From JBGZFC01 sp964631255 (GTDB taxonomy: Bacteria > Bacteroidota > Bacteroidia > Bacteroidales > Dysgonomonadaceae): a stretch of 62,662 nt of DNA. The stretch is taken from the NCBI GenBank assembly GCA_964631255.1, contig CAZVWS010000006.1:1-62662 (forward strand), given 5' to 3'. Shown in pieces: positions 31,791 through 40,063 of this stretch (position 1 is the stretch's first letter; each line of letters opens with the position of its first letter). Under the pieces are notes generated by a model. It was not told the origin of the DNA. It made no database searches and saw nothing but the letters and a program-made list of their open reading frames with translations. The position numbers and the translations under genes were made by a program.

Positions 31791-32267
31791 ATGCTCGAAA
31801 AAGAATTTGAAAACGTTGTCAGGCAGTACAAAGCCAATCTGTACATGATTTGCTACATGTACGCCAAAGACAGCGACGAGGCAAACGATTTCTTTCAGGA
31901 AACACTTATCCGCCTGTGGCAAGGATTTTCGCAATTTCGCGGCGAAAGCAATATCAACACGTGGTTATCGCGCATCTGCATCAACACGTGCATCTCTTCG
32001 CTGCGAAAGAAGAAAAAACACACGCAAACCATACCGCTCACCATCGATATGGAACTGCTGGAAGAAACCCACGAAAGCGGCAAACAACTGGCGCAAATGT
32101 ATCGGCTCATCGGCAAACTGAGCGTGCTGGACAAAGCCTTGGTATTGCTCTGGTTAGACAACATGAGCTACGCCGATATTGCCGAAGTGATGGGGCTGAC
32201 TGTTTCCAACGTATCGGTAAAGCTGATGCGGATAAAAGATAAACTGAAGGAAATGGCAAAGGAATGA
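31791..32267 (+). CDS. ECF-type RNA polymerase sigma factor
   Basis: This 158-residue sigma factor has region 2 (SDEANDFFQETLIRLWQGFSQFRGESNINTWLSRICINTCISSLRKKK) and region 4 (LSVLDKALVLLWLDNMSYADIAEVMGLTVSNVSVKLMRIKDKL). The ATG at 31791 is chosen because a promoter box lies at 31721-31748, between it and an upstream start at 31740. It is followed after 95 bases by a membrane protein that resembles the one next to the island's sigma factor. Two upstream promoters with the same unusual sequence define a likely regulon of at least two transcripts. Confidence 0.9.
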   Translation: MLEKEFENVVRQYKANLYMICYMYAKDSDEANDFFQETLIRLWQGFSQFRGESNINTWLSRICINTCISSLRKKKKHTQTIPLTIDMELLEETHESGKQLAQMYRLIGKLSVLDKALVLLWLDNMSYADIAEVMGLTVSNVSVKLMRIKDKLKEMAKE

Positions 32268-32362
32268 ACGATTTCGGATTTCGGATTTCGGAATTGGGAT
32301 AAAAAGTACAGACGTGGCATGCCGCGTCTCTACAAAACATTAAACTTTAAACTTTTTTGATT

Positions 32363-32932
32363 ATGGAACTCGAACAACTAAAACAACAATGGGATATTTT
32401 ACACAAAGAATTGGATAAACAGCAAATCATCAATAAACGACTGATGGAAAATGCGGTAAAAGGAAAAGTAAAATCTATTTCCCATGAAAATTGGTCTGGA
32501 TTAATATTGGTCATTTTTACAATTCCATTTATTTGGATAATGCAACATAACTATAATGGCTTAGATACAAATGTATTTTATTTTGGTTTATTTCTCATGT
32601 TCTTATCTTTAGTGTTTTCATTATATTCAACCTTTTTTTTCGATAAAGTAATGAAAAAACAAAGCATTTTAGAAAGAGAAAAAGGACTTTTGAAATTTAA
32701 AAAAATGAATAATATAAGTACTTTTATTGTTGTTGTATTAGGTATTATCTTCATGATTTGGGTAATAATTTCAATGCATAAACAACTTATACAAGCCAAT
32801 ATGTTGGAAATTGCTATATTTTCTTTTGTGGCTGCAATGTCTTTTGGCGTTTGGGTTACCTATAAGTATCTTCGAAAAATCAACGAACTCCACCAAAGCA
32901 TTTCCGACCTCAAAGAATTTGAAAAAGAATAA
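32363..32932 (+). CDS. Membrane protein paired with ECF sigma, possible anti-sigma factor
   Basis: This 189-residue protein begins MELEQLKQQWDILHKELDKQ, a short soluble segment with the same E-x-L-K-x-x-W pattern as the island protein at 16524, followed by two pairs of hydrophobic helices (about residues 45-85 and 115-155) and a helical C-terminus. ATG 32363 is preferred to TTG 32357. The recurrent pairing with an ECF sigma gene suggests a membrane-bound regulator of that sigma factor. The helices carry no known catalytic motif. A strong terminator follows. Confidence 0.6.
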   Translation: MELEQLKQQWDILHKELDKQQIINKRLMENAVKGKVKSISHENWSGLILVIFTIPFIWIMQHNYNGLDTNVFYFGLFLMFLSLVFSLYSTFFFDKVMKKQSILEREKGLLKFKKMNNISTFIVVVLGIIFMIWVIISMHKQLIQANMLEIAIFSFVAAMSFGVWVTYKYLRKINELHQSISDLKEFEKE

Positions 32933-32942
32933 AACTCATATT

Positions 32943-32990
32943 ACCAACCCGCCACAATTGTGTGCAATGTGGCGGGTTGGTTTTTATTTT
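32943..32990 (+). terminator. Terminator after the sigma module
   Basis: ACCAACCCGCCACA (32943-32956) pairs perfectly with TGTGGCGGGTTGGT (32968-32981) around an 11-base loop, followed by a T-rich run. It isolates the sigma module from the transporter genes downstream. Confidence 0.88.
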
Positions 32991-33002
32991 TCCTATTTTC
33001 AC

Positions 33003-33010
33003 TACCTTTG
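33003..33010 (+). promoter_or_regulatory. -7 box TACCTTTG directly before an ATG
   Basis: The box matches TAnnTTTG and ends only five bases before the ATG at 33015. Transcription would start at or next to the start codon, giving a leaderless or nearly leaderless mRNA. No -33 TTTG is clear. Confidence 0.5.
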
Positions 33011-33014
33011 CACC

Positions 33015-33998
33015 ATGATTTTCCACCAACTACAGCTCATTTCCCAACTCAAACTGAAAATTCTGGCACGAACTGTGCGCGAAATTCCCGTTCTGTATCT
33101 GGTGTTGCTCTCGGTTTTCGCCGTGTCGGCAAGTTGGGCATTGCTGCGCACAGATATTGCCGTAACGTGGAAATCGGGCGTGGCTGTGGCAGCCATTCAA
33201 TGGCTCATTTGCACGCGACTAAAATACCAAAACAACAAAAAGGAACTACTGAACCAATACCCGAGACTTTACGCCGCATCGTTGCTCGTGGATGCGCTGT
33301 TTGCCACGCTGCCGTTTCTGTTGGCGCACATCTATTTTTGGCTTATCGCCATGGCGGTTGCCGTGGGTTATGTAGTTTTTTCGGTACAAAAAAAGGAAGG
33401 GATACGGGTAAAACAGATCACCTTGCCATCGCCTATTTTCGTAAAAAGTGCCTATTTGTGGCATGCGCAATTTCGAGTTTTTCTACCCACGCTTTGGTTG
33501 TTTATCATTGTAATTGCAGTCATAGCACGCGTACACGACAATTTCAATCTCGCCATCGTAACCTATTGCGTCGGAATTTTTATTTCCGTTACGAGCATCA
33601 TTTTACAAAAAGAAGAACCCGATTTCATCGCTATCTACATCAACAGCACACGGTTCAGAAAACGAACGCTGTCCGAAACACTTGTAAACACCCTCCTGTT
33701 TGCTTTGCCGCTTGCCGTCTTATTGCTGATTCTGTTTCCAACGCAATGGCAGATAATTGCACTCTCGTTCTTCTGTGTTTTGCTGATTAGCATTCATCTG
33801 TTGTGGATTAAATATATTTTTTATCCGTCGATGTTGTTGGCATCGCTGTTTTTCGCCATCGGAATTTTTATTCAGGCAGTGTGCGCTCTTTCGCCCTATA
33901 CGCTGCCGCTGATTCCCGCTTACTACCTCCTACTCTATAATATTTTCAAGAAAAAAACCACCCACTATTTTGCAGGAAATGAGAGAACTAATTATTGA
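33015..33998 (+). CDS. ABC-2-like membrane subunit of unknown specificity
   Basis: This 327-residue integral membrane protein has about nine to ten hydrophobic segments grouped in pairs (for example VLYLVLLSVFAVSASWALL, FLPTLWLFIIVIAVIA, LLFALPLAVLLLILF). It overlaps the start of an ABC ATPase gene by 20 bases, which makes it the likely membrane half of an exporter. No family-specific motif is recognised and no substrate can be named. I use ATG 33015; the longer frame begins inside the preceding gene and crosses the terminator and promoter. Confidence 0.7.
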   Translation: MIFHQLQLISQLKLKILARTVREIPVLYLVLLSVFAVSASWALLRTDIAVTWKSGVAVAAIQWLICTRLKYQNNKKELLNQYPRLYAASLLVDALFATLPFLLAHIYFWLIAMAVAVGYVVFSVQKKEGIRVKQITLPSPIFVKSAYLWHAQFRVFLPTLWLFIIVIAVIARVHDNFNLAIVTYCVGIFISVTSIILQKEEPDFIAIYINSTRFRKRTLSETLVNTLLFALPLAVLLLILFPTQWQIIALSFFCVLLISIHLLWIKYIFYPSMLLASLFFAIGIFIQAVCALSPYTLPLIPAYYLLLYNIFKKKTTHYFAGNERTNY

Positions 33999-34656
33999 AT
34001 CGTTGAGCAAAAAATATGCCGATGTGCCCGTGCTGGGAAACGTGAATCTTCGTTATCGCGGCGGCACGTTGAACGGAATTATCGGGAAAAACGGTGCGGG
34101 AAAAAGCACCCTTTTCAACTGCATCGCGCGCAACATACCGCATAAAGGGCAGATTGAGCGAAAAAATATCGATTCCGTGGGTATGTTGTCCGCCAATCCG
34201 TATATGTTTCCGCGCATCACGGGTTACGAGTTTATCCGATTTGCTCTATCGGCAAAAAACCGCGAGGAAGACCACGAAAAACTGATGAAATTCAACCAGC
34301 TTTTCGAACTTCCCCTCAACAAATATGCCGAAAACTATTCCACCGGAATGCTCAAGAAACTACACCTGTTGGTATTGTTTCTTCAAGAAAACGATTTGTT
34401 GCTGTTGGACGAACCGTTCAACGGATTGGACATACAATCGGCAGCCTATTTGTCCGAAATTCTGAAAGAAATGAAACATTCGCAATCGGTTATCCTTATC
34501 TCGTCGCACGACATATCGCACCTGCTAAAAATTTCGGATACCATCACCACCGTCGAAAACGGCACGGCTACACTACGAACAGAGTCGCTGCACGACATCG
34601 AAAAAGAGGTGGAAATGGAGGCGGCAAAAAGGGTGAAGGGTTTGTTTCAAAGATAA
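33979..34656 (+). CDS. ABC transporter ATP-binding protein
   Basis: This 225-residue ATPase has Walker A GKNGAGKST, a signature region YSTGMLKKLHLL (in place of LSGGQ), Walker B LLLLDEPFNGLD, and the switch histidine in LISSHDISHL. The CcmA-like sequence and small size fit ABC-2 type exporters. Its ATG at 33979 overlaps the membrane gene by 20 bases, so translation is coupled. The substrate is unknown. A bidirectional terminator shared with the convergent rny gene lies downstream. Confidence 0.9.
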   Translation: MRELIIESLSKKYADVPVLGNVNLRYRGGTLNGIIGKNGAGKSTLFNCIARNIPHKGQIERKNIDSVGMLSANPYMFPRITGYEFIRFALSAKNREEDHEKLMKFNQLFELPLNKYAENYSTGMLKKLHLLVLFLQENDLLLLDEPFNGLDIQSAAYLSEILKEMKHSQSVILISSHDISHLLKISDTITTVENGTATLRTESLHDIEKEVEMEAAKRVKGLFQR

Positions 34657-34680
34657 AAAAATAGAAATCTAAATCACACA

Positions 34681-34721
34681 AAAAAATCCACCTACAATCG
34701 ATGTTGTTTGGTGGATTTTTT
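34681..34721. terminator. Bidirectional terminator between ABC and rny genes
   Basis: AAAAAATCCACC (34681-34692) pairs with GGTGGATTTTTT (34710-34721), with T-runs on both strands. It serves the ABC genes (+) and rny (-). Confidence 0.88.
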
Positions 34722-34792
34722 CTAACCTTTATGTTCTATTTTTATTAATTTACTTCGCCCAACACAGCGTACGAAGCAAAAAAAGATACTAT

Positions 34793-36322
34793 CTATTTTG
34801 CATAGCTAACCGATCTGGTTTCACGAATCACGGTAATTTTCACTTGTCCCGGATAAGTCATGTCGGTTTGGATTTTTTTGGCTATCTCGGCAGATAATTT
34901 TTCCGTATCTTGGTCGTCAATTTTATCTGCACCAACTATTACACGCAGCTCTCTTCCTGCCTGAATGGCATAAGTTTTAACAACGCCAGGATAGGACAAC
35001 GCCAAGTTTTCTAAGTCGTTGAGTCGTTTTAGATACGCCTCCACAATTTCGTGTCTGGCACCCGGTCTGGCACCCGAAATGGCATCGCAAACCTGCACGA
35101 TAGGAGCAAGCAAAGTGCTCATTTCCACCTCGTCGTGGTGCGAACCAATGGCGTTGCAAATATCCGGTTTCTCTTTGAATTTTTCGGCAAGTTTCATGCC
35201 CAACACGGCGTGTGGCAACTCGGGCTCGTCATCGGGCACTTTACCAATATCGTGTAACAATCCGGCGCGTTTTGCTCTTTTGGGATTTAGTCCTAATTCT
35301 GAAGCCATAATAGCACACAAATTCGCAGTTTCACGCGAGTGTTGCAACAGGTTTTGTCCGTACGACGAACGATATTTCATTTTACCAACCATCCGGATTA
35401 ACTCGGGATGCAAACCATGGATACCCAAGTCGATAACCGTGCGTTTGCCGGTTTCTACAATCTCTTCTTCTATCTGTTTTTTCACTTTCGACACTACCTC
35501 TTCAATGCGCGCCGGGTGGATACGTCCATCGGCAACAAGCTGGTGCAACGATAGGCGCGCAATTTCTCTGCGCACCGGGTCAAAAGCAGAAAGAACAATG
35601 GCTTCGGGGGTGTCATCTACCACAATTTCTACGCCGGTAGCCGCTTCCAAAGCACGGATATTGCGACCTTCTCTACCAATGATACGACCTTTCACTTCAT
35701 CGGAATCGATATGGAAAACGGTAATGGCATTTTCTATGGCCGTTTCGGTTGCAACTCGTTGGATAGAGTTGATAACGATTCGTTTAGCCTCTTTGTTTGC
35801 CGTCATTTTTGCCTCTTCCATGATGTCGCTAATGTAGGACTGGGCGTGTGTTTGTGCTTCGTCTTTGAGCGACTCTACCAAACGGTCTTTGGCTTCATCT
35901 GCCGACAAGCCGGATATGGCTTCCAATTTTTCTACTTGCTGTCTGTGCAACTTGTTCAGTTCCTGATTTCTTTTCTCAAACAGCTCTTGTTGAGCACCTA
36001 AACTGGTTTTTGCTTCGTCCAGCTCGGTGTTTTTCTTGTTCAACTCTTCTTGTTTTTGGTTGAGAGTCATTTCACGTTGTTTCAAGCGATTTTCCGTATT
36101 TTGTATTTTTGAAGTACGGATATTGGCTTGTTTCTCGGCTTCCGCTTTCATAGAAAGGGTTTCTTCTTTTGCCTCCAACAACTTTTTCTTTTTAATTACC
36201 TCGGCATCTTTTTCGGCATCGCTCAGTATCTTTTGGGCACGCGAATTGGCCATTCTGCCAACAACGTACCAAGCTACTGCCGCGCCAATAATTATACCGA
36301 TAATTGCGAATAATATTTCCAT
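34793..36322 (-). CDS. rny: Ribonuclease Y
   Basis: This 509-residue endoribonuclease starts mRNA decay from the inner membrane. An N-terminal membrane span (residues 3-19) is followed by a long charged coiled coil to about residue 150, a KH RNA-binding domain (GRIIGREGRNIRALEAATGV, about 212-231) and an HD domain with the metal site in LLQHSRETANL and GLLHDIGKVPDD. The length is typical (about 510-520). On this strand zapA and a coiled-coil gene lie upstream, a conserved neighbourhood in Bacteroidales, with 188 bases between zapA and rny. Confidence 0.95.
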   Translation of the reverse strand: MEILFAIIGIIIGAAVAWYVVGRMANSRAQKILSDAEKDAEVIKKKKLLEAKEETLSMKAEAEKQANIRTSKIQNTENRLKQREMTLNQKQEELNKKNTELDEAKTSLGAQQELFEKRNQELNKLHRQQVEKLEAISGLSADEAKDRLVESLKDEAQTHAQSYISDIMEEAKMTANKEAKRIVINSIQRVATETAIENAITVFHIDSDEVKGRIIGREGRNIRALEAATGVEIVVDDTPEAIVLSAFDPVRREIARLSLHQLVADGRIHPARIEEVVSKVKKQIEEEIVETGKRTVIDLGIHGLHPELIRMVGKMKYRSSYGQNLLQHSRETANLCAIMASELGLNPKRAKRAGLLHDIGKVPDDEPELPHAVLGMKLAEKFKEKPDICNAIGSHHDEVEMSTLLAPIVQVCDAISGARPGARHEIVEAYLKRLNDLENLALSYPGVVKTYAIQAGRELRVIVGADKIDDQDTEKLSAEIAKKIQTDMTYPGQVKITVIRETRSVSYAK

Positions 36323-36426
36323 CTAACTTTTCTTGATTATTTATTAAATTAATATATAGCTTTTTACAAAAAATAATTTGCAAAAAACTGGTTGTTTCTA
36401 TCTCTCTTGGGCGGTGCATAAAAAAA

Positions 36427-36474
36427 CGCACACTATTTTACATATCGATATTGCTCGTATGTAAAAAAGGTGCG
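36427..36474 (-). other. Imperfect hairpin between zapA and rny
   Basis: CGCAC/GTGCG (36427-36431 and 36470-36474) closes an internal loop and a nine-pair stem TTTTACATA/TATGTAAAA (36436-36444 and 36458-36466). It could terminate zapA transcription, structure the rny leader or belong to a small RNA; no U-tract supports the first option. Confidence 0.45.
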
Positions 36475-36510
36475 AATAGTAAAAAAATAAATGCAGCGTA
36501 ATAAAGGAAA

Positions 36511-36813
36511 TTACTCCTTCAAGTACGCATCTAACTCACTTATAATCAAATTAATTTTATCTTCAAAGGGTTGAACATTGTTTGTCTTTTCCAATGAAAA
36601 ATTTTCTACCATTATCTGCAGTGCCGCCATGATTGCAAAATCTTTTGTGCTAAGCCCCGTTCCCTCTCCTCCGAAAGTTACTTGATATTGGTTTATCATA
36701 TTATTTAATGTCTTAGCGGCTAATCTAAACGTTTCTTCATCCGATTTATCGATTTCGAAAGGATAGGTTCCTCCGCTAATAAGTAGTTTTAATGACATTT
36801 TGTCGTTGACCAT
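36511..36813 (-). CDS. zapA: Cell division protein ZapA
   Basis: This 100-residue protein bundles FtsZ filaments at the division site. It has the ZapA layout: a short globular N-terminus (LKLLISGGTYPFEIDKSDEETFRLAAKTLNNMI), then a long C-terminal coiled coil ending in EDKINLIISELDAYL. In Bacteroidales it is commonly found with a small coiled-coil protein upstream and rny downstream, as here (22-base gap to the coiled-coil gene). The length agrees with the family (about 95-105). Confidence 0.85.
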   Translation of the reverse strand: MVNDKMSLKLLISGGTYPFEIDKSDEETFRLAAKTLNNMINQYQVTFGGEGTGLSTKDFAIMAALQIMVENFSLEKTNNVQPFEDKINLIISELDAYLKE

Positions 36814-36835
36814 AATTGTATATAAATTTTCCGAT

Positions 36836-37129
36836 TCAATTATTCAACAAATCTATGCATTTATCAACTTTACGCACCAAAGTGGATAGCTTCTTTTTGG
36901 CTGCATCCACATCTACTGTAGCAGCAGTGATGGTTCTGGCAACTTTCAAGCTATCATATTTTGTTTTCAGCGAGTTTAGTTCTTTGGTTATTTTTTCCAA
37001 CCCCAACTCTTTGGCCTTTATATCAGACTTCAACCTGGCATTTTCGTCCTTCAACGAATCACATCGCAACAAAACTTGCTTGATGCGAACTTCCAAGTCT
37101 ATCAACAACTTATTTTTTTCGTCAGCCAT
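36836..37129 (-). CDS. Small coiled-coil protein upstream of zapA
   Basis: This 97-residue protein is one continuous coiled coil (heptad pattern from KLLIDLEVRIKQVLLRCDSLKDENARLK onward), resembling ZapB-like proteins. I chose the ATG complementary to 37127-37129 (MADEKNKLL); an upstream ATG adds only six hydrophobic residues. Its position before zapA suggests a partner in divisome assembly. No enzymatic motif is present. Confidence 0.75.
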   Translation of the reverse strand: MADEKNKLLIDLEVRIKQVLLRCDSLKDENARLKSDIKAKELGLEKITKELNSLKTKYDSLKVARTITAATVDVDAAKKKLSTLVRKVDKCIDLLNN

Positions 37130-37232
37130 AAGAAAACAAAAAATCATGCAAATATAACCATAGATAACATTTTACACAAATTTTCTATCTTAATTTTACT
37201 AATTTTTTCGCTTGCCGGAGCATTTGACCCAT

Positions 37233-37316
37233 ATATTTGCACTTTTCGCGATACAAAAATAGATAATCAACGTACTTATAAGCCTTGTAGATTTGACAAA
37301 ATACCGTATATTTGCA
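37233..37316 (+). promoter_or_regulatory. Two similar promoter boxes upstream of alaS
   Basis: TATATTTG occurs at 37233-37240 and again at 37309-37316, each followed by CACTT and each preceded about 19 bases upstream by CTTG (weak -33). The second box is about 64 bases before the alaS ATG. The pair could give two transcript starts. Confidence 0.5.
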
Positions 37317-37379
37317 CTTCAATTAAGAAAAACGTGGGGATTCCGATTCGTGTATCCCTTTTCATGTATATAGAAAAAT

Positions 37380-39986
37380 ATGACTTCACAAGAAATACGC
37401 CAATCTTTTAAAGATTTTTTCGCATCGAAAGAGCACCAAATTGTGCCGTCGGCACCCATGGTTATCAAAGACGACCCGACACTGATGTTTACCAACGCGG
37501 GGATGAACCAGTTCAAAAATGTAATTTTGGGCAATGACCCGATAGAATTTCCTCGCATAGCCGACTCGCAAAAGTGCTTACGCGTGAGCGGCAAACACAA
37601 CGACTTGGAAGAAGTAGGACACGACACCTACCACCACACCATGTTCGAGATGCTGGGCAACTGGTCGTTTGGAGATTATTTCAAAAAAGAGGCCATAGCC
37701 TGGGCGTGGGAATACCTGACCGACGTGCTAAAACTGGAGGCCAACAGACTCTATGTTACGGTGTTCGAAGGAAGTGCCGAAGAGGGTTTGCAACGCGATG
37801 ACGAAGCAGCAGGTTATTGGGAAAAATACATCCCCACTAATCGTATTATCAACGGAAACAAAAAAGATAATTTCTGGGAAATGGGCGACACCGGTCCGTG
37901 CGGTCCTTGCTCAGAAATACACATAGATATCCGCACAGACGAGGAGCGGCAAAAAGTGAGCGGACTCTCTTTGGTAAATCAAGATCACCCGCAAGTAATC
38001 GAAATTTGGAATCTCGTATTCATGCAATACAATCGCAAAGCGGATGGCTCTTTGGAGTCGCTTCCGGCAAAAGTGATTGATACCGGAATGGGATTTGAAC
38101 GACTTTGCATGGCGGTACAAGGCAAATTGTCTAATTACGACACCGATGTGTTTCAGCCTCTCATCCAGAAAATTGGAGCAATAACCAACACGAAATATGG
38201 CGAAGACAACAAAAAAGACATTGCCATGCGTGTTATTGCAGACCACGTTCGCACCATCGCATTCTCTATTACCGACGGACAACTGCCATCCAACGCCAAA
38301 GCGGGATACGTAATCCGTCGCATTTTGCGACGTGCCGTGCGCTACGGCTACACATTCCTCGATATGCACGAATCGTTTATGTACAAATTGATTCCTACGC
38401 TTATCGAAGTAATGGGCAATGCTTATCCCGAACTGCAAGCACAACAATCGCTCATAGAAAAAGTAATCAAAGAGGAGGAAGAATCTTTCCTGAGAACCTT
38501 AGAAACAGGTATCAAACTATTGGAAAGAAACTTACCAGAACCGGGTGGCGTGCTGAGTGGCGAGGTAGCATTTCAACTTTACGATACGTTTGGCTTTCCT
38601 TTAGATTTGACCGAACTGATACTACGCGAGCACGGCAATGGCGTAGATATAGCTGCATTTGATGTAGAGATGCAAAAACAAAAACAACGTGCCAGAAACG
38701 CAGCCAGCATAGAAACCGAAGATTGGGTTACGGTACGAAACGGTGAACCGGAATTTGTGGGCTACGACCAAACCGAAGCTAAAACAGAAATACTGCGATA
38801 CAGAAAAGTAAAACAAAAAAACAAAGAGTTTTATCAATTGGTACTGTCTCGTTCGCCTTTCTATGCCGAAATGGGTGGACAGGTTGGCGATAGCGGATGG
38901 CTTACAAGTCCCGAGAACGAAAAAACAGAAATTTTCGACACCAAACGAGAAAATAATTTGGCAATACACTTAACGAACAAATTGCCGAAAAATATAGAAT
39001 CACAGTTTACGGCATCCATTCATATAGAAAAACGTACGGCAACCGAATGCAACCACACGGCTACGCACTTGATGCACGAATCGTTGCGTGAGATATTGGG
39101 CACGCACGTTGAGCAAAAAGGCTCGTTTGTTTCGCCCGAAGTACTGCGTTTCGACTTTTCGCATTTTCAAAAAATGACTCCCGAAGAGATTCGTGCCGTG
39201 GAGAAAAGTGTAAACAAAAAAATTCGCGAAAATTTGCCCATTATCGAGAACAGGCACATCCCGATTGACGAAGCACGCGCCCAAGGAGCGATGGCTCTTT
39301 TCGGAGAAAAATATGGCAACGATGTGCGCACCATCCGTTTTGGCTCATCTATTGAACTGTGTGGGGGAACACACATTTCCGATACCGGCAAAATAGGAAC
39401 TTTCCGCATCATCAGCGAAAGTGCCATCGCAGCCGGCGTTCGCCGTATCGAGGCTATAACCGCTGCCGTGGCTGAAGAGTATTTGTATAAACAGGAAGAT
39501 GTGATTCGATCACTTCGTGAGTTTATGCACAACGCACCCGATTTGATGGGAACGGTAAAAAAGGCCATCGAAGAGAACAGCGAATTAAAAAAACAGGTGG
39601 AAACATTTGTTAAGGAAAAAAGCCAGAACATTGTAACCGAACTCTTAAAACAAGGTAAAGAGATAAACGGAATTACCGTCTACAGGCTCAAAGGCGAATT
39701 TCCAAGTAACCTGATTAAAGATATCGCCTTTGGCATCCGCAATCGGGAAAGAGCAAATTCGGCATTTGTTGCAGCAACAGCAGAAGACGGAAAACCACAG
39801 TTACTCATCGCCCTTACCGATGATTTGGTGGAACAAGGTTTTGATGCGGGAAAAATAATAAGAGAAGCAGCCAAACACATACAAGGCGGTGGCGGTGGAC
39901 AAAAACATTTTGCATCTGCCGGCGGGAAAAATGCCGATGGGTTAAGCGCGGCCATGGATGCCATTTTAGCCGCATTTAAAGGATAA
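37380..39986 (+). CDS. alaS: Alanyl-tRNA synthetase
   Basis: This 868-residue class II synthetase charges tRNA-Ala. The N-terminal catalytic core starts SFKDFFASKEHQIVPSAPM and has FTNAGMNQFKN and TGPCGPCSEIH. The editing domain has HTATHLMHE and CGGTHISDTG with the zinc-binding His and Cys residues, and the C-terminal DHHA1-like part ends in AAKHIQGGGGGQKHFASAGGKN. The length is standard. It stands alone between two promoter boxes and a bidirectional terminator. Confidence 0.97.
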   Translation: MTSQEIRQSFKDFFASKEHQIVPSAPMVIKDDPTLMFTNAGMNQFKNVILGNDPIEFPRIADSQKCLRVSGKHNDLEEVGHDTYHHTMFEMLGNWSFGDYFKKEAIAWAWEYLTDVLKLEANRLYVTVFEGSAEEGLQRDDEAAGYWEKYIPTNRIINGNKKDNFWEMGDTGPCGPCSEIHIDIRTDEERQKVSGLSLVNQDHPQVIEIWNLVFMQYNRKADGSLESLPAKVIDTGMGFERLCMAVQGKLSNYDTDVFQPLIQKIGAITNTKYGEDNKKDIAMRVIADHVRTIAFSITDGQLPSNAKAGYVIRRILRRAVRYGYTFLDMHESFMYKLIPTLIEVMGNAYPELQAQQSLIEKVIKEEEESFLRTLETGIKLLERNLPEPGGVLSGEVAFQLYDTFGFPLDLTELILREHGNGVDIAAFDVEMQKQKQRARNAASIETEDWVTVRNGEPEFVGYDQTEAKTEILRYRKVKQKNKEFYQLVLSRSPFYAEMGGQVGDSGWLTSPENEKTEIFDTKRENNLAIHLTNKLPKNIESQFTASIHIEKRTATECNHTATHLMHESLREILGTHVEQKGSFVSPEVLRFDFSHFQKMTPEEIRAVEKSVNKKIRENLPIIENRHIPIDEARAQGAMALFGEKYGNDVRTIRFGSSIELCGGTHISDTGKIGTFRIISESAIAAGVRRIEAITAAVAEEYLYKQEDVIRSLREFMHNAPDLMGTVKKAIEENSELKKQVETFVKEKSQNIVTELLKQGKEINGITVYRLKGEFPSNLIKDIAFGIRNRERANSAFVAATAEDGKPQLLIALTDDLVEQGFDAGKIIREAAKHIQGGGGGQKHFASAGGKNADGLSAAMDAILAAFKG

Positions 39987-40020
39987 ATAATTTGTTGAAA
40001 AAACAGAGGAAATAACGAGA

Positions 40021-40061
40021 AAAGAGTCCAAATCACTATACAAAATGGGTTTGGACTCTTT
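40021..40061. terminator. Bidirectional terminator after alaS
   Basis: AAAGAGTCCAAA (40021-40032) pairs perfectly with TTTGGACTCTTT (40050-40061). It lies between alaS (+) and the convergent glycosyltransferase gene (-), whose stop begins three bases later. Confidence 0.88.
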
Positions 40062-40063
40062 CT

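Noticed and set aside
35019..35837. 272-codon frame antisense to rny
   Set aside because: Shadow of RNase Y KH/HD coding sequence; no motif of its own.
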